From contig NZ_CP036200.1 in assembly GCF_004295345.1 (NCBI RefSeq), positions 4,093,501 to 4,157,500 on the forward strand: a DNA stretch of 64,000 nt, in the 5' to 3' direction. This DNA comes from Shewanella maritima (lineage in GTDB: Bacteria; Pseudomonadota; Gammaproteobacteria; Enterobacterales; Shewanellaceae). The notes below the pieces were generated by a model. That model had not been told where the DNA came from. It saw only the letters and a program-made list of their open reading frames with translations, and searched no databases. Position numbers and translations under genes: made by a program. This document shows, piece after piece, positions 10,101 to 16,883 of this stretch; the stretch's first letter is position 1, and each line of letters starts with the position of its first letter.

Positions 10101-10138
10101 GTCGCGACCTTGGTTTTGGTAAATGCTCTTGTTTTCAT
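7130..10138 (-). CDS. TonB-dependent outer-membrane receptor, probably for beta-glucan oligosaccharides
   Basis: A 1002-residue receptor. A signal peptide (about residues 1-29, ending VQAADD) is followed by a TonB-box-like segment IEVIQVSGIR, a plug domain with DTNLAESLQRITGVSIDR and GSRVSVRGFG, and a long beta-barrel ending in YSLGARYTF with the terminal Phe expected for barrel insertion. The size and the GIRGSLIKSMDLKR opening fit the carbohydrate-type receptors of Alteromonadales. A perfect 18-bp LacI-type palindrome lies 140 bp upstream, and the regulator, GH1 and GH3 genes are neighbours, so import of glucan oligomers is the likely job. The exact ligand is inferred from context only. Confidence 0.88.
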   Translation of the reverse strand: MKTRAFTKTKVATSLSLVLGLGSVAPVQAADDASENENIEVIQVSGIRGSLIKSMDLKRGSSGIVDAINAEDIGKFPDTNLAESLQRITGVSIDRSNGEGSRVSVRGFGADQNLVLLNNRQMPVTTGSRSFDFANIASEAVSAVEVEKTAKAQNPTGGIGATINVLTHRPLNNPGMKATFGAKAVDDTSTDKGSVTPELSGLYSNTFADDKFGISISASYQARESGNQQAQVGTGWRSFPGSVDQDWSGAPGANPEWGGVPKDDNQINRPGDDDVYGVPQTTIYRFEEVERKRTNGQLVLQYEPTESIRTTLDYTYMRNDIETRHHDVSAWFNFVPTQESTWSDGPVSSPLVYSETYPDGGADLSMAAGISGTRDQSGSLGFNVEWDVSERLALELDYHSSYAEQTPNSPYGSSANMSTAAFIRNSAATDFTGDIPVLAVGTDKPLTPEDMRVTGSVFGNSQNRSEIDQLQINGNFDLEEAGTIDFGIALTNVNNHSQSVNVQRNDWGGVGQAGDLDPAWFPADTVQDKFDGSKGNFSDYQGSASTVPLDTIFFWDFEAVRARAAELYGSTAIGDCGNGFCPSTDYASDTDRYTEEESQSAYIQYNYIGEIGDMPFDVHLGLRYEKTDVTSRSAVTAYDTATWIAETEIALSSNAADNRVFQTQTGDYDYFLPNFNFNIEVIDSVYVRAAYSQTIGRPDYTSIQGGTTVGTLANRGGGSGTAGNPSLLPLESTNYDLSTEWYYDDASYVSVGYFRKDVTNFIDSNVVESNIYNIADPSNGVYVQEAIAAGATTAIEQRQWIYDNYGATDPNVTLNPDNGNIEITGNPGDPDMTFLITTPSNSSDSSVIDGWEFAVQHFFGDTGFGMQANYTLVDAGDSYDNTNLGRAGDPEQNVLTNISDTANVIAIYENYGFSARLAWNWRDKFLNQIGDGTGANPTYTEAYSQVDFSVGYDIPAVEGLTVFFEGLNITDESTRQHGRSETQVLNYTQTGARYSLGARYTF

Positions 10139-10277
10139 CTAGGAAATCCCCATTGACTAGATTTTCTTTTGTAGGTTTTGTTTACGCCTCAAACGTAAAC
10201 AAATTTGTAATTCTCCTTTAGCGCCTACGCGATCTGACTTAGCACATTAGTGTTAATAAAGTGTTGTTTTCAGACTC

Positions 10278-10295
10278 AATGTAAGCGCTTACATT
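10278..10295. promoter_or_regulatory. LacI-type operator, perfect palindrome
   Basis: AATGTAAGCGCTTACATT is an exact 18-bp palindrome, 140 bp upstream of the TonB receptor start. It is the best match of the set of GTAAGCGCTTAC-like sites in this locus and the likely main operator of the local LacI-family regulator. Confidence 0.75.
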
Positions 10296-10454
10296 TAAAA
10301 CCTAGATTAAATTGTGACCGCAGTCAATAAAATTAAAACGATTTTATTACAAAAAATTAACTTCGTGTGTATATTTTTGTAAAGAGTATTATATTAGCAA
10401 TTGATTTATAAAGGCTTTTATCAAGCAAGGTTTGCTACTCGTTAAAATGATGGA

Positions 10455-10472
10455 AATGTAAGCGCTTTCTTT
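10455..10472. promoter_or_regulatory. Secondary LacI-type half operator
   Basis: AATGTAAGCGCTTTCTTT keeps one intact half of the 18-bp operator and a decayed second half. It lies 177 bp upstream of the perfect site, so it could serve as an auxiliary site for looping. This is inferred from similarity only. Confidence 0.35.
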
Positions 10473-10495
10473 TTTATGGGTAGGAAAAAGGATTT

Positions 10496-10924
10496 CGGTT
10501 AGTGGCTTTAGAGGGAGGTGTGCTTAATGCATTCAAAGTCACTATGGATTTGAATTGATAGCAGTTTAAATTAAGTATCTGAATGTATGGAGTTTTGGTA
10601 ATTCGGCCACGAAGTTAATTTGAACATTACAGCTTGCGCGAGTGATGGAATTAACAATGGAAAGAGTACAGCCTGCGCAGTAGCGCAGGCGCTAAGCCAC
10701 CTGAGAGGGCAGATGAAAGCCAAATGAAAGAGCGCATTAAGAGAAGTTAGCTAAACGCAGTATTCGCACACGTAAGCAAGCTCCTGTTCAGCTCAATTCA
10801 AGGTTGACAAACTCCCAGCTAAGGGGCTGTTTTGCCGACGATATGGGTTAGGTACGAGGCGGAACTTGCAAGAATTTGCGCGAGTTCTTTGTCCAAAGCG
10901 CTTCTAGTGCTAGTTATATGACGA
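10496..10924. other. Non-coding stretch with one strong hairpin
   Basis: I see no convincing gene on either strand in this 430-bp stretch. It contains a compact hairpin at 10671-10690, GCCTGCGC-AGTA-GCGCAGGC (8-bp perfect stem). Its composition is more GC-rich around 10660-10720 than its AT-rich flanks, which could mean the remnant of an inserted element; no terminal repeats were found. Confidence 0.4.
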
Positions 10925-11326
10925 CTATACACAATCTTTGAGGTGAGCAATGAGAACCTCTAATTGCTCTTTTGAAATATAAGAATGACCAACAGCGCTA
11001 CTATAAAACAATAAGCCTGTAATGTACGTTTTTACTTGCACTCCCTTTTCGGGGAAGTGACCACTGAATTTGAAATTAACATTAGCAAAACCGCATTTAA
11101 ACTTAACTTTACCAACGAAATTTGTATCTTCTAATGTCTCTAAATTACCAATTACACGTTGAAGCTTATCGCCTTTTATCGGCATAAACCTGTCAATATA
11201 GTGAGATTGAGAACCTGCACAATATAAACTGTATCCGTTAATAGTATCTGTATTTGCTTCAACACTACCAAATGAGAAGGTAGCTTGATCGATCTTACTT
11301 CTCGATTTAATACTAACGATACTCAA
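10925..11326 (-). CDS. Hypothetical protein, 133 aa
   Basis: I do not recognise this gene. It would encode a 133-residue soluble protein with no signal peptide or membrane helix. The middle is rich in beta-forming stretches (FVGKVKFKCGFANVNFKFSGHF). The start used is a TTG preceded by GGACAGGG as a possible ribosome site; there is no upstream ATG. It lies 36 bp downstream of the LacI-family gene on the same strand and could be its operon partner, but nothing links it to sugar use. It might be a late arrival, since the adjoining 430 bp are gene-free. Confidence 0.5.
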   Translation of the reverse strand: MSIVSIKSRSKIDQATFSFGSVEANTDTINGYSLYCAGSQSHYIDRFMPIKGDKLQRVIGNLETLEDTNFVGKVKFKCGFANVNFKFSGHFPEKGVQVKTYITGLLFYSSAVGHSYISKEQLEVLIAHLKDCV

Positions 11327-11362
11327 ACCCTGTCCACTCTTTCTTTGTCATATAAAACAGGC

Positions 11363-12361
11363 TTAAGCTTGTTTCGCTGAACCTCTAACATACAACTCTG
11401 GTTTAAAGCAGCTGTCAACATCGACTTCTTGATGGTTGTAAACCTGCTTTAGCACCCAGCGCGCAGCCATATGCCCCATATCATCAATGGGGTTACTTAT
11501 GGTGCTGAGCGTTGGTGTGATGTAAGCCGGGAAGGGAATGTTGTCGTAGCCGATAAATGAGATATCGTCAGGTACTTTTAGTCCACGCTCAATGCACACC
11601 GCAATTGCGCCCGACGCCATCTGATCACTGGCGCACACAACAGCTGTGATTGGCTTATTAAGCGACAACAAATGCGTCATAGCATCTGCACCGCCTTGTT
11701 CTCTAAAGTTACCCTCGTACCAAAGCTCAGGGTCAAACAGCAGGTTATGTTCTGCAATGGCCTTTTGATGGCCGCGTAGCCTGTCTCTGGCATCGAGTTT
11801 ATACATAGGGCCTGAGATGTAGGCTATGTTTGTATGCCCTAGCGATAACATGTGGTCGGTTGCCATATAGCCGCCAAGCTCGTTATCCAGATAAACACAG
11901 CGCTCTTTAATCGCCTCAATATAGCGGTTAATTAGCACGATTGGCGTGGTGCCTTTGCTTAGCTTGATGAGGTAGTCATCTGACACGGCTTCAACATCGA
12001 GAATGAGCGCATCACAGCCGCGACTCATTAAGAAATCGATGCCTTCTTTTTCTTGTTGCTCGTCACTGTGACCCGCAGCAATGATTACGTGCTTGTTGGC
12101 GCTACGCAGTGAGGTTTCTATTTGGGTCATCATTGGCCCATAGAAGGGACCATCAAGTTGTGACACAACCACGCCAACGCTGTTGGAGCAATTAGAGGCC
12201 AACGACTGCGCTATGTTATTTGGTTTATAGCCCAGTGAGTCCATGGCATCGAGCACTTTTTGTCGAGTCTTTTCACTGACCTTAGTGTTGTTGTTCATCA
12301 CTCGAGAAACGGTCGCTAATGAAACGCCCGCTAACACTGACACATCATATATTGTTGCCAT
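11363..12361 (-). CDS. LacI-family transcriptional regulator of the beta-glucoside locus
   Basis: A 332-residue LacI/GalR regulator. The N-terminal helix-turn-helix and hinge are clear (ATIYDVSVLAGVSLATVSRV then NNIAQSLA), and residues 60-330 form the periplasmic-binding-protein-like effector domain (SNSVGVVVSQ, FIGYDNIPF). Palindromes of the type expected for LacI-family proteins occur upstream of the halogenase block, the TonB receptor and the GH1/transporter divergon. It is therefore probably the local repressor, released by a beta-glucoside or glucose-derived inducer. The equivalent regulator in Shewanella sugar-regulon reconstructions is called BglR; I name it only by analogy. Confidence 0.88.
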   Translation of the reverse strand: MATIYDVSVLAGVSLATVSRVMNNNTKVSEKTRQKVLDAMDSLGYKPNNIAQSLASNCSNSVGVVVSQLDGPFYGPMMTQIETSLRSANKHVIIAAGHSDEQQEKEGIDFLMSRGCDALILDVEAVSDDYLIKLSKGTTPIVLINRYIEAIKERCVYLDNELGGYMATDHMLSLGHTNIAYISGPMYKLDARDRLRGHQKAIAEHNLLFDPELWYEGNFREQGGADAMTHLLSLNKPITAVVCASDQMASGAIAVCIERGLKVPDDISFIGYDNIPFPAYITPTLSTISNPIDDMGHMAARWVLKQVYNHQEVDVDSCFKPELYVRGSAKQA

Positions 12362-12480
12362 AAATTACTCGATTCTATCCCTGTAATGTTACTACATACT
12401 CAGCTTAATCTGCCCCTGAGTATTAACTTTTGCTTTGATTGACTACATTCATATGCTTTTGGTTAATCACCGAGCTTCAT

Positions 12481-13830
12481 TTATTGGCCTTTAGTGGCAA
12501 GTGATTGGTTTTGCAATGTAAGCTGCTCGTTAATCTCGCTTACCTTGCGGTCATTTAGGATGTACCAACGCATCACAATTGCCACCAAGATGGAGCCAAA
12601 AGCAGGGTATATCGTAAAGGAAATCAAGATCCCGTCAAGCGCAGTCGCTGTTTGTGGGCTGTCGGCAACATAACCATAGCCTGCCAATAACCAACCCGCT
12701 GCTGCACCGCCAATCGCCACACCTAATTTAATGAAGAAAATGATCGATGAATAAATCATCCCGGTGATCCGCACACCGGTTTTGTGTTGACCATAGTCAA
12801 CGGTATCTGCCATTTTTGCCCACAGTAATGGCGTTGCCATATTAAAGCTAAAGCCCCATAAGATGAACAAACCAAAGGCAAGGTAGACTTGCTCTGGTGG
12901 GACAAAGTAACTCACAATACACAAGCTAGCGGCGATTACCTGCAAGCTGATATAAGCCTTTACTTTACACACCCGTTTCGCCAATGGCTCGGCAAGAACA
13001 CAGCCTGCAATATTGCCAAGCATACCAAGGGTGATAAATAAGGTGACTGAGTCTGGCATGTTGAGGTAGTACTTCACATAGTAAATCGCCAGGCTAGTTC
13101 TCAGCACCATCCCAGACATCAAGCAGATAGCTGCAATAGACAGTATGCGCCACTGGTCGTTTTTGAATAAAAAGCCAAAGTCTTGTTTAAAGTTAGAACG
13201 CTGATCAACTGGTGGATGCAGCCTTTCTTTGGTTCCCCAAAAACAGGCGATAAACATGGCTACGCCTAAGATACTCATGGCAGTAATCGTTAGCTGATAG
13301 CCTTTAGCTTCATCACCTTGTCCAAGATATTCAACCAGTGGCAAGGTCATACTCGACACCATTAGACCGCCCAGCATGGCAAACACAAAACGGTAAGACT
13401 GCACTGATACTCGCTCTTTGGGGTCTGCAGTTAGCACGCCACCAAGGGCGCAATAAGGAATATTGATGGCGGTATAGACCATCATCAGCGCAGTGTAAGT
13501 GACAAAGGCGTATACCATTTTGCCATTTTCGGAAAGATCAGGTGTAGTGAATGCCAGCACACTAATAAAACCAAAGGGCAGGGCAAACCAAAGTAAATAA
13601 GGGCGGAACTTGCCCCATTTAGTTTGGGTGCGGTCTGCTAATGAACCCATTAATGGATCGGTAATCGCATCTATTAGCCGTACTGATAAAAACATAGTGC
13701 CGACAAATGCCGGAGAAATGCCGAAAATATCGGTATAAAAGTAGGTTAAAAACAGCATTACGGTTTGGAACACAATATTGCTGGCAGTGTCACCTAAGCC
13801 GTAAGCTATTTTCTCTTTAACGCTGATCAT
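12481..13830 (-). CDS. GPH-family sugar:cation symporter (MFS)
   Basis: A 449-residue inner-membrane transporter with about 12 hydrophobic segments. The N-terminal signature (KIAYGLGDTASNIVFQ, then DAITDPLMGSLADRTQTKWGKFRPYLLW) is that of the glycoside-pentoside-hexuronide family (MelB/LacS-like), including the conserved DP and the basic loop after TM2. It lies 74 bp downstream of the GH1 gene on the same strand, so it probably takes up cellobiose or other beta-glucosides with Na+ or H+ for GH1 hydrolysis. Confidence 0.88.
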   Translation of the reverse strand: MISVKEKIAYGLGDTASNIVFQTVMLFLTYFYTDIFGISPAFVGTMFLSVRLIDAITDPLMGSLADRTQTKWGKFRPYLLWFALPFGFISVLAFTTPDLSENGKMVYAFVTYTALMMVYTAINIPYCALGGVLTADPKERVSVQSYRFVFAMLGGLMVSSMTLPLVEYLGQGDEAKGYQLTITAMSILGVAMFIACFWGTKERLHPPVDQRSNFKQDFGFLFKNDQWRILSIAAICLMSGMVLRTSLAIYYVKYYLNMPDSVTLFITLGMLGNIAGCVLAEPLAKRVCKVKAYISLQVIAASLCIVSYFVPPEQVYLAFGLFILWGFSFNMATPLLWAKMADTVDYGQHKTGVRITGMIYSSIIFFIKLGVAIGGAAAGWLLAGYGYVADSPQTATALDGILISFTIYPAFGSILVAIVMRWYILNDRKVSEINEQLTLQNQSLATKGQ

Positions 13831-13904
13831 CCTTGGCCTCTTATGATTGTTATTTGCGCAAGTGGTTTGCTTATCTTAGATGAGAAGCAAGCTGTATTTT
13901 TGTA

Positions 13905-15239
13905 CTATCTACGAGCGTTAAGCAAGTTTCTGTATGCTAAGCCACTGTTTTTAATAGTGCGCTCTTGTGTTTCATAGTTTACATACACAATACCAAACCG
14001 CTTTAAATAGCCCTCGGCCCATTCAAAGTTGTCCATTAGGCTCCAGGCAAAGTAGCCCACCACATTGACCCCTTGATTAATGGCAACGTCAACGGCATTA
14101 AGGTGTTGCTGGTAATAATCAACCCTGTCTTGGTCGTTTACCTGACCGTTTTCAAGCTTATCCGCCATGGCTGCACCATTTTCAGTGATGTACACCTCTG
14201 GCAATGGATAAAGCTCATTCAAAGAAGTCAGTAAATCAGTAAACGCTTGTGGGTAAATCTCCCAGCCGATATCGGTTTTAGGTTTATGTGGCATATCAAT
14301 TTGCTGATATTGCATGTCATCGCAAGCGGTATAGACGGCGCGGGTGTAGAAGTTAATGCCAAGGAAATCCAGTGGCTGTTTAATTATGTCGAAATCACCG
14401 GCTTCAATTGTTGGGGTATTATCACCGAGTGATGCAAAGCTATCTGGGTAGCAACCGTCAAATAAAGGTTTGATATACCATTGATTCATATATTCGTCGG
14501 CAAGCTTGGTTGCGTGAATATCCGCTTCACTTTCTGTAGCGGCGTAACACGGAGTGAAGTTGAGTACTATGCCGTTTTTGCTATTTGGACTATTGGTTTG
14601 TAACACTTTCATGGCTAAGCCGTGAGCTAGCAAAATATGGTGAGCAGCTTGACGACCATCTTTAACGCTGGCTTTGCCTGGTGCGTGAATACCTACCTCA
14701 TAACCTAAATAAGCACTGCAAAATGGCTCATTAAATGTGGCGTAAGAATAAACTCGATCACCAAGAGCTTGGCTGATTTTGCCGGCGTAATCGGCAAAAA
14801 GGTAAGCGGTTTCACGATTAAGCCAGCCACCGTTATCTTCTATATGTTGCGGTAAGTCCCAATGATATAAGGTGACAAATGGCTTAATGCCACGCTGGTT
14901 AAGCTCATCTAGCAGCTGAATATAAAAGTCGACACCTTGTTGATTGAGGCTACCATCTTGGTGGATCACTCGTGGCCATGAAATCGATAGGCGATAGGCG
15001 TCCACGCCAAGAGACTCAATTAAATCAATATCTTGCTTCCATAGCTTGACGTGTTCACAGGCTTGTTTGCCGTCTGAACCATCACGAATTTTTCCTTTAG
15101 TGGCACAAAAAGTATCCCAAATACAAGGTAAGCGAGTGTCGGCTGCGCCCTCAATTTGAAACGAGGCGGTGGCGACACCAAAAGTAAAGGCTTTGCTCGC
15201 CATTGGCGATTCAGTCGGTACGGTAATCTTCATATTCAT
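13905..15239 (-). CDS. GH1 beta-glucosidase
   Basis: A 444-residue cytoplasmic glycoside hydrolase of family 1. It has the N-terminal signature FTFGVATASFQIEGA, the acid/base Glu in TFNEPF (about residue 170) and the nucleophile Glu in YITENGAA (about residue 355), followed by the aglycone Trp region WSLMDNFEWAEGY. Length is typical. It should release glucose from cellobiose and other beta-glucosides imported by the downstream symporter. It is divergently placed from the FHS transporter across a 259-bp gap holding a LacI-type operator. No signal peptide is seen. Confidence 0.92.
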   Translation of the reverse strand: MNMKITVPTESPMASKAFTFGVATASFQIEGAADTRLPCIWDTFCATKGKIRDGSDGKQACEHVKLWKQDIDLIESLGVDAYRLSISWPRVIHQDGSLNQQGVDFYIQLLDELNQRGIKPFVTLYHWDLPQHIEDNGGWLNRETAYLFADYAGKISQALGDRVYSYATFNEPFCSAYLGYEVGIHAPGKASVKDGRQAAHHILLAHGLAMKVLQTNSPNSKNGIVLNFTPCYAATESEADIHATKLADEYMNQWYIKPLFDGCYPDSFASLGDNTPTIEAGDFDIIKQPLDFLGINFYTRAVYTACDDMQYQQIDMPHKPKTDIGWEIYPQAFTDLLTSLNELYPLPEVYITENGAAMADKLENGQVNDQDRVDYYQQHLNAVDVAINQGVNVVGYFAWSLMDNFEWAEGYLKRFGIVYVNYETQERTIKNSGLAYRNLLNARR

Positions 15240-15365
15240 TAATCACTGACTATTAATTAGACTTTGTTTTATAAGGCTTTTATTTGCTAATGAATCCCGA
15301 TTTTAGTTGTCCGATGTGCCAAATACTGCTTAAAAATCGTTGACATCGGTTATCGGTATGTTAAA

Positions 15366-15383
15366 AATGAAAGCGCTTACATT
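15366..15383. promoter_or_regulatory. LacI-type operator in the bglA/transporter divergon
   Basis: AATGAAAGCGCTTACATT differs from the perfect 18-bp palindrome at 10278 by one base (T to A). It sits 127 bp from the GH1 start and 116 bp from the FHS transporter start, so one site could control both directions. Confidence 0.65.
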
Positions 15384-15498
15384 GAGAGTAGAGATTAATT
15401 TACAAAAGGTCAACATTTGTTTCGTTGCTTTAGTCGAGCGGCATGAAGTCAGTATTTAGCGAGAAACAGATACGACCAAATAACCAAAAGGTAAAACT

Positions 15499-16803
15499 AT
15501 GGCTGGTGCACCGTCGATGGAGCAAGCTGAGGCTTCGCAAGCATATAAATCACAAGGCGATTTTCGATTTCCGTTAGTGGTACTCACCTCGCTGTTTTTT
15601 ATGTGGGGCTTCCTTACGTGTTTAAACGATATCCTTATCCCTTACTTAAAAAATCTATTTGACCTTAGTTACACCCAGGCGATGCTAGTACAGTTTTGCT
15701 TCTTTGGTGCCTACTTTATTGTGTCAATCCCGGCCGGGGCGCTAGTAGGCAAAATTGGTTATCAAAAAGGCATCATTACAGGCTTAATTATTGCCAGTAT
15801 TGGTTGCTTTTTGTTTTACCCATCAGCCAGTTTGGCTTCATACAATATGTTCTTAATTGCGTTATTTGTGATGGCTTCAGGGATCACTATCTTGCAGGTT
15901 TCGGCAAATCCGTATGTCAGTGCGTTAGGGCCTGCTGAAACGGCTTCATCAAGACTGACCATGACCCAAGCTTTTAATTCTTTAGGGACGACGGTGGCGC
16001 CATTTTTTGGTAGCTGGCTAATTTTATCGACGATGCCCCATGGCGATGATGTGACTGACGCCGCAGTTGCTGCAGCCGCGCTTTCACCTGCAGAGCAAGC
16101 TAGTGCTGTGCAAATGCCCTATGTGATGCTAGCAGTTGCTTTGGTGATTCTGGCATTAGTGTTTTTATTCTTAAAATTACCGCTATTAGGTATTAAGGAT
16201 AACGGGGAAGCTCAATCGCAAGCCACATCAGTATTTAGCGGCGGCGCGTGGAGCCAACGCCACTTGGTGTTAGGGGCTGTGGGCATTTTTGTATATGTCG
16301 GCGCTGAGGTTGGCATTGGTAGCTTTTTAATCAGCTTTTTAACTCAGGCAGACATTGGTGGTTATACCGAGGCAGAAGCCGCTAAGTACATCGCTTATTA
16401 CTTTGGCGGCGCTATGGTTGGGCGCTTTATTGGTGCATTGGTCATGCAAAAAATTGCGGCAGGTAAAGTGCTGGCATTTAATGCTGTAAGCGCATGTGTG
16501 TTAGTGGCGATAGCGATTGCAAGCTCTGGGCATACCGCAATGTGGGCGCTAATTTTTGTGGGTTTATGTAACTCGATTATGTTCCCAACTATTTTCAGCC
16601 TAGCGCTGCAAAATTTGAAACAACACACCAGTCAAGGCTCGGGTATTTTGTGCCTCGCCATTGTCGGCGGGGCAATCGTCCCATTGCTTCAAGGGGTGAT
16701 GGCCGATAACTTGGGCGTGCAAATGGCGTTTATTTTGCCTTTGGTATGTTATGCCTATATTGGCTTTTATGGCTTAAGCGGCAGTAAGCCACGTTTAAGC
16801 TAA
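15499..16803 (+). CDS. FHS-family glucose/galactose:H+ symporter (MFS)
   Basis: A 434-residue inner-membrane transporter with about 12 hydrophobic segments and the fucose-galactose-glucose:H+ symporter signature: [19 protein letters not shown] in TM1, [11 protein letters not shown] in TM2, and [15 protein letters not shown] in TM5. Members import glucose or galactose. The start is an ATG preceded by an AAAAGGTAAA ribosome site. Its place between a shared LacI operator and the GH3 gene suggests it takes up glucose released outside the cytoplasm by the GH3 enzyme. Confidence 0.88.
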   Translation: MAGAPSMEQAEASQAYKSQGDFRFPLVVLTSLFFMWGFLTCLNDILIPYLKNLFDLSYTQAMLVQFCFFGAYFIVSIPAGALVGKIGYQKGIITGLIIASIGCFLFYPSASLASYNMFLIALFVMASGITILQVSANPYVSALGPAETASSRLTMTQAFNSLGTTVAPFFGSWLILSTMPHGDDVTDAAVAAAALSPAEQASAVQMPYVMLAVALVILALVFLFLKLPLLGIKDNGEAQSQATSVFSGGAWSQRHLVLGAVGIFVYVGAEVGIGSFLISFLTQADIGGYTEAEAAKYIAYYFGGAMVGRFIGALVMQKIAAGKVLAFNAVSACVLVAIAIASSGHTAMWALIFVGLCNSIMFPTIFSLALQNLKQHTSQGSGILCLAIVGGAIVPLLQGVMADNLGVQMAFILPLVCYAYIGFYGLSGSKPRLS

Positions 16804-16839
16804 CGGTTACAGACTTAATTCGCTTAGCAGGAACAAGCG

Positions 16840-16865
16840 CTAATCAGCAAAGATCAACAGACTCT
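16840..16865. repeat. Short sequence matching one end of the MITE-like element at 52554-52818
   Basis: Twenty-one bases here (16840-16860) are identical to 52793-52813, the inner part and most of the right terminal repeat of the element interrupting the integrase gene; 24 of 26 bases match if extended to 16865. The rest of the element is absent. It may be a solo end or remnant lying just before the GH3 ribosome site. Confidence 0.4.
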
Positions 16866-16883
16866 AATAACAAGGACATTTTT

